64,000 nt of DNA from Stappia indica (GTDB lineage Bacteria; Pseudomonadota; Alphaproteobacteria; Rhizobiales; Stappiaceae): contig NZ_JAIVMG010000004.1 in assembly GCF_020177335.1 (NCBI RefSeq), positions 248,001 to 312,000 of the forward strand. Reading direction: 5' to 3'. The translations under genes and the position numbers were made by a program. The notes under the pieces were generated by a model, which had not been told where the DNA came from, searched no databases, and saw nothing but the letters and a program-made list of their open reading frames with translations. Below are positions 7,915 to 16,555 of the stretch, piece after piece (position 1 is the first letter of the stretch; each line of letters opens with the position of its first letter).

Positions 7915-9870
7915 ATGTTGACCGGAGATCTTTATCGCGACCGCCTCGACCTGTTGCAGGCCGCGCTCGACCATATCAACCAGGGGTTTTCCGTCTTCGA
8001 CGCGGACCTGCGTCTGGTGGCGTGGAACAGACGCCTGTTCGAGATGCTGGAGTTCCCCTGGCATCTGGCCAATCGCGGCACCCATCTGGCCGAGTTCCTG
8101 CGCGTCAATGCCGCGCGCGGCGAATATGGCGACAGTGACGTGGAGGTGCTGGTCGCGCGGAGGGTGGAGCGGGCGCGGCTGTTCGAGCCGCACACCTTCG
8201 AGCGCAAGCGGCCCGACGGGCAGGTGGTGCTGGTCACCGGCGCGCCGCTACCCGCTGGCGGTTTCGTCACCACCTACACCGATGTCACCCGCGAGCGGCA
8301 GCAGCAAGCGACGCTGGAGCGCACCGTCGCCGAACGCACCCGGCAACTCCGCCAGAGCGAGGACTGGCTGCGCCTGGTCACCGACAGCGTGCCGGCGCTG
8401 ATCGCCTATATCGGCCCGGGGCCGGTCTACCGCTTCGCCAACCGGCGCTATGCCAAATGGTTCGATCACACGGTGGAATCGATTGTCGGACGCCCCGCCG
8501 AGGAGGTTATCGGCCCCGAGCTCTACCCGCAGATCGTCCCGCATATCGACCGGGCCTTCGAAGGCGAGGCCGTGTCCTACGAGTATTCGCGCACCCGCAA
8601 GGACGGCCGGCTGGTGCACATGCGCTCCACGCTCATTCCGGACCGGACCCTCGACGGGCGCACACTCGGCTGTTTCGTCCTGTCGCTTGACGCCACCGAC
8701 CAGAAACGCAGCGAAGTGGCCCTTGCCGAGGCCCGGCGCATGGAGGCGGTCGGACAGTTGACCGGCGGCGTTGCCCATGACTTCAACAACCTCCTGACGA
8801 TCATCATCGGCAATGTTCTCAGTCTGAGGCGCAAGGCGGAAGCGCCGGCCATGCCCGATCTTGCCGCCCATCTCGACCCGGTGCTGCAAGCGGCCCAGCG
8901 CGGCGCCGACCTGACCCGACGCCTTCTCGCCTTCGCCCGCGGCGATGCCCCCGACGCCAAGCCGGTTCACCTGCCCGCGCTGCTGACCGACATCGAACGG
9001 CTGGTCGCCGGCTCCCTGCCGGCCTCCATCGCCCTCACGGTTGCCAGCCAGGCGCCGGCGCTGGTCGCCCGGATCGATCCGTCGGAAGCGGAAAACGCCC
9101 TCGTCAACCTGATCTTCAACGCGCGCGATGCCATGCCGCAGGGCGGCAAGCTGACCGTCACCCTCGACGAGACGCACCTGGAGACATCGGAGGCCGAGGC
9201 CATCGGCATTGCGCCGGGCAGCTATGCGCGCATTCTGGTTGCCGATACCGGCCAGGGCATGAGCGAGGAGGTGCGCCGGCAGGCCTTCGATCCGTTCTTT
9301 TCCACCAAGACCTTCGGCACCGGCAGCGGCCTCGGCCTACCCACCGTCTATTGCTTCGCCCGTCGGGCCGGTGGCGGCATCACCATCGACAGCCAGCCGG
9401 GCGAGGGCGCGCGCATCTGCCTGCTGCTGCCCGTCCATCAGGACATTCCCGCCGATGAAACGGGCACCGGCGACACCATCATGCCCGCAGGCCACGGAGA
9501 GCTGATCCTTCTGGTCGATGACGACACCGACGTCGCCAATGTGGTGCGCGATCAGCTTTGCGCTCTCGGCTACACCGTGCTTGTCACCAATGAGGCGAAA
9601 GACGCAGTTGACCTGATTGCCTCCGTCCCCGACATTCAAGCGGTCCTGAGCGATGTCGTCATGCCGGGTCAGATGAACGGGATGGATCTCGTTGCCGCGA
9701 TCCGCCGTGCCCGTCCCGACCTGCCGACCGCGCTCATGACCGGCTACCGACGCGGACCGGGGCAGGAGGGTGTGCCAACGGACTGCGTGGCTGGGGACTG
9801 CCCGGTTCTGGCCAAGCCCTTCACCATCTGCGCCCTTGCACAGACCATGAGCGAGATCCTTGCCTCATGA
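7915..9870 (+). CDS. Hybrid sensor histidine kinase (PAS-PAS-HisKA-HATPase-REC)
   Basis: Soluble two-component hybrid kinase of 651 aa with no membrane span. An N-terminal PAS-type domain (about 12-127, with NQGFSVFDADLRLVAWN) and a short coiled coil rich in Arg/Glu/Gln come first. A second PAS domain (about 145-265) follows, then the H-box GQLTGGVAHDFNNLL with phospho-acceptor His288. The HATPase domain has its N-box near 400 (NLIFNARDAM) and G-boxes DTGQGMSE and GTGSGLGL. The C-terminal receiver has DD near 535 and Asp580. It overlaps the response regulator gene by 4 bp, so the pair is co-translated. The input signal is probably cytosolic. Confidence 0.92.
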   Translation: MLTGDLYRDRLDLLQAALDHINQGFSVFDADLRLVAWNRRLFEMLEFPWHLANRGTHLAEFLRVNAARGEYGDSDVEVLVARRVERARLFEPHTFERKRPDGQVVLVTGAPLPAGGFVTTYTDVTRERQQQATLERTVAERTRQLRQSEDWLRLVTDSVPALIAYIGPGPVYRFANRRYAKWFDHTVESIVGRPAEEVIGPELYPQIVPHIDRAFEGEAVSYEYSRTRKDGRLVHMRSTLIPDRTLDGRTLGCFVLSLDATDQKRSEVALAEARRMEAVGQLTGGVAHDFNNLLTIIIGNVLSLRRKAEAPAMPDLAAHLDPVLQAAQRGADLTRRLLAFARGDAPDAKPVHLPALLTDIERLVAGSLPASIALTVASQAPALVARIDPSEAENALVNLIFNARDAMPQGGKLTVTLDETHLETSEAEAIGIAPGSYARILVADTGQGMSEEVRRQAFDPFFSTKTFGTGSGLGLPTVYCFARRAGGGITIDSQPGEGARICLLLPVHQDIPADETGTGDTIMPAGHGELILLVDDDTDVANVVRDQLCALGYTVLVTNEAKDAVDLIASVPDIQAVLSDVVMPGQMNGMDLVAAIRRARPDLPTALMTGYRRGPGQEGVPTDCVAGDCPVLAKPFTICALAQTMSEILAS

Positions 9871-10616
9871 CTCATCCCGACCCGATCCGCGACAAGGGGG
9901 CCGTGGCGCCCGAAGACGCCCTGATCCATATCGTCGAGGATGAGGCCGCCATTCGCGACCTGCTGACGCAAACGCTGGCCACCTACCGGTTCAACACCGA
10001 GGAATTCGCCACCGCAGATGCCTTTCTTCTGGCGCTGGAAGACCGTGCCCCCGCCGCCGTGATCCTCGACCTCGGCCTGCCGGACATGGACGGCATGGAG
10101 GTGATCAACCGCATCCGCGCCCATGCGCCGGTGCCGATTCTCGTCCTGTCGGCCCGGGCCCACGCCTCCGACCGGATCATGGGACTGGAATTCGGTGCAG
10201 ATGACTATGTGGTCAAGCCGTTCGATCCGCGCGAGATCGTTGCCCGGATCCGCTCCCTGCTGCGCCGGGCCGCACCCGAGCCCGCCCCCAGCGCACCGAG
10301 CTGCGAAATCGCCCGATTTTCCGGCTGGAGCTTCGAGCCGGGATCGCATCGCCTGGTGGGCCCGGACGGAACCGAGACCTTCCTGTCGACCAGCGAGACG
10401 ACCCTCCTCACCACCCTGCTGCGCGCGCCCAAACGGGTGCTCAGCCGTGACTATCTGCTGGAGCACGGCGGACGCGACGACGCGCTCGACCGTGCCATCG
10501 ACGTGCGCATTTCCCGCATTCGCAAGAAATTGACCCGGCCCGGCGGCCAGTCACTGATCCGCACCGTCTACGGCTCCGGCTACATGCTGACCACCCAGGT
10601 GGACTGGGGCGGCTGA
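9867..10616 (+). CDS. OmpR-family response regulator
   Basis: DNA-binding response regulator, 249 aa. The receiver domain (about 20-135) has the acidic pair ED, phospho-acceptor Asp68 in VILDLGLPDMDG, and VKPFD. The winged-helix Trans_reg_C domain (about 150-245) ends in AIDVRISRIRKKL and IRTVYGSGYML. It lies directly downstream of the hybrid kinase with an ATGA overlap, so the two form a cognate pair. Targets are not visible; nearby operons (the liv-type importer and the oxidoreductase/TRAP genes) are candidates only by proximity. Confidence 0.93.
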   Translation: MTHPDPIRDKGAVAPEDALIHIVEDEAAIRDLLTQTLATYRFNTEEFATADAFLLALEDRAPAAVILDLGLPDMDGMEVINRIRAHAPVPILVLSARAHASDRIMGLEFGADDYVVKPFDPREIVARIRSLLRRAAPEPAPSAPSCEIARFSGWSFEPGSHRLVGPDGTETFLSTSETTLLTTLLRAPKRVLSRDYLLEHGGRDDALDRAIDVRISRIRKKLTRPGGQSLIRTVYGSGYMLTTQVDWGG

Positions 10617-10640
10617 CCGCCGCCAGCCGCCGCCCGCGCG

Positions 10641-13600
10641 CTATTCCGCCGCCTGCCGCGATGCCTCAGCCCCGGCCCGCCAGGCTGCCAGCAACTCCGG
10701 GAGCCTTGCCTCCGCCCGTTCCGCTGCCGCCGCCCGTACCGGCCCGAAGCCGCGGATGGTCTCCGGCCAGGCCAAGAGCGCGGTGGCCGCACCGATGCGC
10801 TCGGCATCGAGGGCTGCCGCCACATCGTCGACAATCGCCTCGAACCGGTCGCGCAACCGACGCTCCATCCGCCGTTCTTCCGTTCGGCCGAACGGATCGA
10901 ACACCCCGCCGCGCAAACGCTTCATCCGCGCCAGAAGACCGAACACCGGCATGATCCACGGGCCGAACCGGCGCTTGGCTGGCCGCCCCGTGCGCGGATC
11001 GGTGCCGCTGAGAAGCGGCGGCGCCAGGTGGAACTCCAGCCGGCCGTGGCTTTCGAAGGTATCGGCCAACTGCCGGCGGAAGGCACTGCCGGAATAGAGC
11101 CGGGCCACCTCGTATTCATCCTTGATCGCCATCAGCCGGAACAATTCGCGCGCGCCGGTCCGCACCAACGCCTCCCCGTCAGTGCCGAACGGTTCCGCCC
11201 GCGCTTTCAGCGCCGCGATCCGCCGCTCGAAGCGCTCCGCATAGGCCTTGTCCTGAAACTCGGCGAGAAACCGGCTGCGCCGGGCGATCATTTCCTCAAG
11301 GCTTTCCGACAGGCGGTGATGCTCGGGCACCGCCTCACTGCTTCGCACCGCGTGGGCGAGCGCCTCGCCATCAACGGCGGCCACCCGGCCCCAGGCGAAG
11401 GCGGCAAGGTTCATCTCCACCGAAACCCGGTTGAGCCGAATGGCATCCTCGATCGCCTCCCGGCTGAGCGGGATCGCGCCCAGCTGCCAGCCATAGCCCA
11501 GCAGGAACATATTGGCGGCAATCGCATCGCCGAACAGTTTGGTCGCCTCTTCGGTCGCGTCGATGAAGCGGCTGCGGCCCGTTCCCGTCGCCTGCTCGAT
11601 GGCTGTGACCAACCGCCGGCCCGGCAGGCTGAAATCCGGATTGCGGGCAAAGTCGCCCGGCAGGGTCTCATGGGTGTTGACGATGGCCGTGGTCGCGCCT
11701 TCGCGCATGGAAGTCAGCACCTTCGCCGATCCGGCGACGACAATGTCGCAGGCCAGCACCAGATCGGCCCCGCCGGTGCCGACCCGGATCGCCGAGATAT
11801 CCTCCGGACGCGGCGCCAGCTTCAGATGACTGGTCACCGCCCCGCCCTTCTGCGCCAGGCCCGCCATGTCGATGATGCCACAGCCGAGCCCGTCGAGATG
11901 CGCTGCCATGCCGAGCACCGCGCCGACGGTGACGACACCGGTGCCGCCAACGCCTGTGATCAGAATCGAGTGCACCCGGTCAAGCGGCGCGATCTCCGGC
12001 TCCGGCACGGAAGGCGCCGCCGGCGCGTTGACCGCCCGGCCCTTCAGCATCCCCCCCCGCACGCTGACGAAGGAGGGGCAGAACCCCTTCACGCAGGAAA
12101 AATCCTTGTTGCAGGACGACTGGTCGATGGTCCGCTTGCGGCCCCATTCGGTTTCCACCGGCTGCACAGCGACGCAGTTGGACTGAACGCCGCAATCGCC
12201 GCAGCCCTCGCACACCAGGTCGTTGATCAGGATCCGCTCATCGGGGTCGGGGAAGAGCCCGCGCTTGCGCCGCCGGCGCTTTTCCGCCGCGCAGGTCTGA
12301 TCGTAGATCAGCACGGTCAACCCCGGCTCGCGCGCCAGTTCCCGCTCCACCTCCAGCAACTCGTCGCGATGGTGGATCGACATGGCCGCCGGCCAATTGG
12401 TCGCGGGCGGATACTTGCCCGGCTCATCGGTGACGAGAACCACCCGCCGCGCGCCCTCGGCCGCCACCTGCCGGGCGATCTGGTCAACCGTCAGCCCGCC
12501 GTCATGGGCCTGGCCGCCGGTCATCGCCACCGCATCGTTGTAGAGGATCTTGTAGGTGATGTTGACGCCGGAAGCCTTGGCCGCGCGGATCGCCAGCGCG
12601 CCGGAATGGTTGTAGGTGCCATCGCCAAGGTTCTGGAACACATGGCCGGTGCGGGAGAACGGCGCCTCGCCGATCCAGTTGCCCCCCTCGCCGCCCATCT
12701 GGGTGTAGCCCTCGGTCCGCCGGTCCATCCACTGCACCATGTAGTGGCAGCCGATCCCCGCATAGGCGCGGCTTCCCTCCGGAACATGGGTGGAGGAATT
12801 GTGCGGGCAGCCGGCACAGAAATACGGGCTGCGGACGGCAACGTCTCCGGTCCGCCGCAGCCGCTCGCTGCGCGCCTCCAGATCGGCGATCCGGGCGGCG
12901 AGCCGTTCCTGCGGCCGGCGGGCCTGCAACCGCTTGCCGATCTCCAGCGCGATCTGCATCGGCTCCAGCGCGCCCGGCGCGCGAAACAGGATCGCCCCGG
13001 TCTCGTCGGTCTTTCCCAGCACCTGCGGCGCATCCGCCGTGCGGTAGAGGATTTCCTTGATCTGCGGTTCGATCAGGGCCCGCTTTTCCTCCACCACGAT
13101 CACGAGTTCCAGCCCCCGGGCGAAGGCCCGCAACCGGTCCGCATCGAGCGGCCAGGGACAGCCCACCTTGTAGAACGCCAGCCCCAGGTCGGCCGCCGTC
13201 ACCTCATCGATGCCCAGAAGGTCCAGCGCCTCGACAACGTCGAGAAAACTCTTTCCGGTGGACACGATGCCGACCCCCGGCGCCCGTCCGCCCGACAGCA
13301 CCACCCGGTCGAGCGCGTTGGCGGCGATGAAGGCGCGCGCCGCCGGCAGCTTGACCTCATGCAGCCGCGCCTCCTGCGCCAGCGGATGATCGCTCGGGCG
13401 CACATGCACCCCGCCCGGCGGAAACGGAAACTCCGGCAGGATCGGCCGCACCCGGTCCAGACGCCCGTCGATCGAGGCGGTGGATTCCACATTGTCCTTG
13501 ACCAGTTTCAGCCCGGCCCAGAGCCCGGCATAGCGCGACAAGGCCCAGCCATAGAGGCCGAAATCGAGGATCTCCTGCGCACCCGCCGGGTTGAGGATCG

Positions 13601-14102
13601 GCATCATCGCATCGACAAGGGCGAATTCGGACTGATGCGCCGTGGTCGAGCTTTCGCAGGTGTGATCGTCGCCCATCAGCGCCAGCACACCGCCATGGCG
13701 CGAGGTCCCGGCCAGATTGGCATGTCGGAACGCGTCGCCCGACCGGTCGACGCCCGGCCCCTTGCCATACCAGATGCCGAACACCCCGTCGAAACGCCCC
13801 TCGCCGCGCATCTCCGCCTGCTGGGTCCCCCAGACCGCCGTCGCCGCCAGATCCTCGTTGATCGCCGGCGAGAACACCACATCCGCCGGCGCCAGCACCT
13901 TGGCCGCCCGCTGGAACTGCTGGTCGAGCGCGCCGAGCGGCGACCCGCGATAACCGGTCACGTAACCGGCGGTGTTGAGCCCGGCCGCGCGGTCGCGCGC
14001 CTTTTGCATCAGGACCAGACGGATCAGCGCCTGGGTGCCGGACAGGAAGATCCGCTCCTTGCTCAGATCGTATTTGTCATCGAGCGAAACCCGATTGCGC
14101 AT
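10641..14102 (-). CDS. Indolepyruvate ferredoxin oxidoreductase, fused subunits
   Basis: Oxidises aryl 2-oxoacids (indolepyruvate, phenylpyruvate) to arylacetyl-CoA with ferredoxin as acceptor in this family. It has 1,153 aa, the usual size of the fused proteobacterial form. In order: an alpha region with GYRGSPLGALDQQ; a TPP-binding region with CAGCPHNSS and GDGTYNHSG; a cysteine-rich iron-sulphur region (CEGCGDCGVQSNC, then NKDFSCVKGFCPS) near 640-700; and a gamma-type domain starting ILITGVGGTGVVT near 725. ATG 14102 follows GGGAGGAGACAGTTGACC. The gene is convergent with the response regulator. The neighbouring CoA ligase and 2-oxoacid-like TRAP system fit a role in aromatic amino acid breakdown. 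Confidence 0.9.
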   Translation of the reverse strand: MRNRVSLDDKYDLSKERIFLSGTQALIRLVLMQKARDRAAGLNTAGYVTGYRGSPLGALDQQFQRAAKVLAPADVVFSPAINEDLAATAVWGTQQAEMRGEGRFDGVFGIWYGKGPGVDRSGDAFRHANLAGTSRHGGVLALMGDDHTCESSTTAHQSEFALVDAMMPILNPAGAQEILDFGLYGWALSRYAGLWAGLKLVKDNVESTASIDGRLDRVRPILPEFPFPPGGVHVRPSDHPLAQEARLHEVKLPAARAFIAANALDRVVLSGGRAPGVGIVSTGKSFLDVVEALDLLGIDEVTAADLGLAFYKVGCPWPLDADRLRAFARGLELVIVVEEKRALIEPQIKEILYRTADAPQVLGKTDETGAILFRAPGALEPMQIALEIGKRLQARRPQERLAARIADLEARSERLRRTGDVAVRSPYFCAGCPHNSSTHVPEGSRAYAGIGCHYMVQWMDRRTEGYTQMGGEGGNWIGEAPFSRTGHVFQNLGDGTYNHSGALAIRAAKASGVNITYKILYNDAVAMTGGQAHDGGLTVDQIARQVAAEGARRVVLVTDEPGKYPPATNWPAAMSIHHRDELLEVERELAREPGLTVLIYDQTCAAEKRRRRKRGLFPDPDERILINDLVCEGCGDCGVQSNCVAVQPVETEWGRKRTIDQSSCNKDFSCVKGFCPSFVSVRGGMLKGRAVNAPAAPSVPEPEIAPLDRVHSILITGVGGTGVVTVGAVLGMAAHLDGLGCGIIDMAGLAQKGGAVTSHLKLAPRPEDISAIRVGTGGADLVLACDIVVAGSAKVLTSMREGATTAIVNTHETLPGDFARNPDFSLPGRRLVTAIEQATGTGRSRFIDATEEATKLFGDAIAANMFLLGYGWQLGAIPLSREAIEDAIRLNRVSVEMNLAAFAWGRVAAVDGEALAHAVRSSEAVPEHHRLSESLEEMIARRSRFLAEFQDKAYAERFERRIAALKARAEPFGTDGEALVRTGARELFRLMAIKDEYEVARLYSGSAFRRQLADTFESHGRLEFHLAPPLLSGTDPRTGRPAKRRFGPWIMPVFGLLARMKRLRGGVFDPFGRTEERRMERRLRDRFEAIVDDVAAALDAERIGAATALLAWPETIRGFGPVRAAAAERAEARLPELLAAWRAGAEASRQAAE

Positions 14103-14473
14103 GGTCAACTGTCTCCTCCCGGCGGAACCCGGACCGGACACGGATCAGGATCCGCTCCTGTCCGGTTCATCGAGAGCGCCGCTTCCGCCACTATCGGCCG
14201 TGCCGTGATTCCCTTCCAGTATATCCGGATCGGCGCTCCGTGCATCGCGCAGCTTCCAGGGACAAAAAACCGTCTTTTCTCGCTAAAATTGCGGAGTTTT
14301 CGCCCTGCCTTGCTTTTGCAGAAGCCGCAAAGCTGCTAATCAGACAGCGCTCGGCGACGGGCGGACGGGAGAAACGGCGACACAGCCGGCACCGTTTTTT
14401 TACGGGAGGGAAAGAGGGCCGATCATGACATATCCACATGCACCGCGCAGCGCGCGCGGCAGGGTCTGAGCCG
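14103..14473. other. Divergent intergenic region, oxidoreductase / TRAP
   Basis: 371 bp between two divergently transcribed genes; both promoters must lie here. An imperfect dyad, GCTTTTGC ... GCAAAGC (14322-14343), is the only operator-like element I see. A strong purine-rich Shine-Dalgarno (14404-14418) precedes a 14-codon reading frame listed separately. No convincing sigma-70 pair was found. Confidence 0.4.
14425..14469 (+). CDS. Possible 14-codon leader peptide ahead of the TRAP operon
   Basis: ATG at 14425 opens MTYPHAPRSARGRV and stops at TGA 14467-14469, five bases before the TRAP small-subunit ATG at 14474. The strong purine-rich site GGGAGGGAAAGAGGG is placed correctly for this short frame but not for 14474, which has only a weak AGGG. 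Translation of the small frame could deliver ribosomes to the permease gene by re-initiation. Alternatively the permease may start at ATG 14438 in its own frame. Inferred from spacing only. Confidence 0.3.
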   Translation: MTYPHAPRSARGRV

Positions 14474-15046
14474 ATGCGCGCGCTTGCCGCCATCGTCCGG
14501 ATCATCAGCGGTCTCAACACCCTGATCGGAAACATCTTCTCATGGCTGTCACTGGCCATTGTCGCCGTCTGCTTCACGGTGGTCGTCCAGCGCTATGTCT
14601 TTTCCAGCAGTTTCGTCTGGATGCAGGATCTCTACATCTGGTTGAACGGCGCCATGTTCACGGCGGTCGCCGGCTTTGCGCTGCTGCGCAACGATCATGT
14701 GCGGGTCGACATTTTCTACCGGCCCGCAAACGTACGGCGAAAGGCGCTGGTCGACCTGATCGGCGTCATCCTGTTCCTGCTGCCCTTCACCTGGGTCGTC
14801 TTCTACTACGCCTGGAGCTTCGTCAGCCGGTCCTGGCGGCTCACCGAGGCCTCCGCCAATGTGGGCGGAATGCCCGGGCTTTTCATTCTCAAGACCTTCA
14901 TTCTCGGCTTTGCGGTGCTGGTCGCGCTGCAAGGCATCGCGATGGCGCTGCGCTCGATCCTGGTGCTGACCGGGAATGAGACCCTGCTGCCCGCAGCCTT
15001 GCGCTACGACGCGAAAACGGATGTCAAACCGGAGGCGAGCGCCTGA
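14474..15046 (+). CDS. TRAP transporter small permease subunit (DctQ-like)
   Basis: Small membrane subunit of a tripartite ATP-independent periplasmic transporter, 190 aa, with four hydrophobic helices. The DctQ-type segment FVWMQDLYIWLNGAMF lies near residues 47-62 and is followed by an RNDHVRVDIFY motif. Start 14474 gives a short N-terminus before helix 1. An in-frame ATG at 14438 would add 12 residues and is the alternative. Its stop overlaps the large-subunit start by one base (TGATG). It works with the large permease downstream and the binding protein encoded convergently. Confidence 0.87.
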   Translation: MRALAAIVRIISGLNTLIGNIFSWLSLAIVAVCFTVVVQRYVFSSSFVWMQDLYIWLNGAMFTAVAGFALLRNDHVRVDIFYRPANVRRKALVDLIGVILFLLPFTWVVFYYAWSFVSRSWRLTEASANVGGMPGLFILKTFILGFAVLVALQGIAMALRSILVLTGNETLLPAALRYDAKTDVKPEASA

Positions 15047-16437
15047 TGGATCCTGTCCTTGTTGGCGAGCTCCTGTCGGGGCTCATGTTTTTCGGTATCA
15101 TCGGCTTCCTCCTTCTGGGCTTTCCCGTCGCCTTCACCCTGGCCGGCGTCTCGCTGATGTTCGGGCTGGTCGGCATGTGGTTCGGGGTGTTCGACCCGTC
15201 GAATTTCGGTTCTCTCGCCAACCGCTACATCGGCTACATGACCAACGAGGTGCTGGTCGCCGTGCCGCTGTTCATCTTCATGGGCGTGATGCTGGAGCGC
15301 TCGAAGATCGCCGAACAGTTGCTGCTCACCATGGGCAAGCTGTTCGGCAACATGCGCGGCGGCCTCGGCATGTCGGTGATCATCGTCGGCGCCCTTCTGG
15401 CCGCCTCCACCGGCGTTGTCGGCGCAACGGTGGTGACCATGGGCCTGATCTCGCTGCCGGCGATGCTGCGGGCCAACTATGACCCGAGGCTTGCCTCCGG
15501 CGTCATCTGCGCCTCCGGCACCCTCGGCCAGATCATTCCACCCTCGACCGTGCTGATTTTCATGGGCGACATGCTGTCGGGCATCAATTCGCAGGTACAG
15601 ATGGCCAAGGGCAACTTCGCCCCGGTGCCGGTCTCGGTCGGCGACCTGTTCGCCGGCGCCCTGCTGCCCGGCTTGCTGCTGGTCGGTCTCTATCTCGGCT
15701 GGACCGCGCTCAAGGCGATCTTCGACCCGGCCTCCTGCCCGGCGACCCCGGTTCCGCCGGAGGAGAAGAAGGACCTCCTGCGCGAGGTTGCCGTGGCGCT
15801 GGTCCCGCCGCTGATGCTCATCCTGGCGGTGCTGGGCTCGATCCTTGGCGGCATTGCCACGCCGACCGAAGCGGCCTCCGTCGGCGCGGTCGGTGCCATG
15901 GTGCTGGCCGGCTTGCGCTGGCGCCTGTCCTTCACGGTGCTGCGCGAGACCGCCATCGCCTCGGCCTCCATCACCTGCATGGTGTTCATCATCCTGTTCG
16001 GTGCCTCGGTGTTCTCCATCGTCTTCCGGCTGATGGGCGGCGACAACCTGGTACATGAGTTCCTGTCCAACCTGCCGGGCGGCACGCTCGCCGCCGTGGC
16101 GGTGGTGATGTTCATCATGTTCCTGCTGGGGTTCATTCTCGACACGTTCGAGATCATCTTCATCGTCATCCCGATCACCGCGCCGATCCTGCTTGCCCTG
16201 GACGTGGATCCGGTCTGGCTCGGAATTCTGGTGGGCGTGAACCTGCAGACCAGCTTCCTGACCCCGCCCTTCGGCTTCGCCCTGTTCTACCTGCGCGGGG
16301 TGGCGCCCAACAGCGTGTCGACGGCGATGATCTACAAGGGCGTGCTGCCCTTCGTGCTGCTGCAGATGCTGGCCATCGCCATCATGTTCGCGTTCCCACA
16401 GATCGCCACCTGGCTGCCGAAGGCGCTCTACCAATAA
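15046..16437 (+). CDS. TRAP transporter large permease subunit (DctM-like)
   Basis: Ion-coupled channel subunit of 463 aa with about twelve hydrophobic segments. Family motifs include LLLGFPVAFTLAG near 20, VPLFIFMGVMLERSKIAEQL near 75-95, SGTLGQIIPPSTVLI near 160 and TPTEAASVGAVGA near 275. It is long because of a cytosolic insert, CPATPVPPEEKKDLLRE, near 235. That arrangement is typical of the TakM/mannitol-chloroaromatic branch of large subunits. It is translationally coupled to the small subunit and followed by a bidirectional terminator. Confidence 0.9.
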   Translation: MDPVLVGELLSGLMFFGIIGFLLLGFPVAFTLAGVSLMFGLVGMWFGVFDPSNFGSLANRYIGYMTNEVLVAVPLFIFMGVMLERSKIAEQLLLTMGKLFGNMRGGLGMSVIIVGALLAASTGVVGATVVTMGLISLPAMLRANYDPRLASGVICASGTLGQIIPPSTVLIFMGDMLSGINSQVQMAKGNFAPVPVSVGDLFAGALLPGLLLVGLYLGWTALKAIFDPASCPATPVPPEEKKDLLREVAVALVPPLMLILAVLGSILGGIATPTEAASVGAVGAMVLAGLRWRLSFTVLRETAIASASITCMVFIILFGASVFSIVFRLMGGDNLVHEFLSNLPGGTLAAVAVVMFIMFLLGFILDTFEIIFIVIPITAPILLALDVDPVWLGILVGVNLQTSFLTPPFGFALFYLRGVAPNSVSTAMIYKGVLPFVLLQMLAIAIMFAFPQIATWLPKALYQ

Positions 16438-16501
16438 GGAAAGCGGAGCAACGCCTACGCCGCCGACCGCTCCGCTACTCCCCGTCCCTCGCGGACAACA
16501 A

Positions 16502-16529
16502 AAAACCCCGGCCTTGCGGCCGGGGTTTT
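16502..16529. terminator. Bidirectional Rho-independent terminator
   Basis: Perfect 12-bp inverted repeat AAAACCCCGGCC, loop TTGC, GGCCGGGGTTTT. The A/T flanks give a T-run on both strands. It sits between the convergent TRAP permease (ends 16437) and TRAP binding-protein (ends 16556) genes and can stop both transcripts. Confidence 0.9.
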
Positions 16530-16555
16530 CCGTTTCCAGCGTGTGTCGCGCCGGA

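Noticed and set aside
11028-14339. A 1,103-codon open frame on the plus strand
   Set aside because: It is antisense to the indolepyruvate oxidoreductase, whose iron-sulphur, TPP and gamma-domain motifs are complete. GC-rich codon use leaves few stops on the opposite strand; the frame has no recognisable domain.
15004-16434. A 476-codon His/Gln/Glu-rich frame on the minus strand
   Set aside because: Mirror image of the hydrophobic TRAP large permease; antisense of Leu/Val/Ile codons gives Gln/Asp/Asn/His-rich nonsense.
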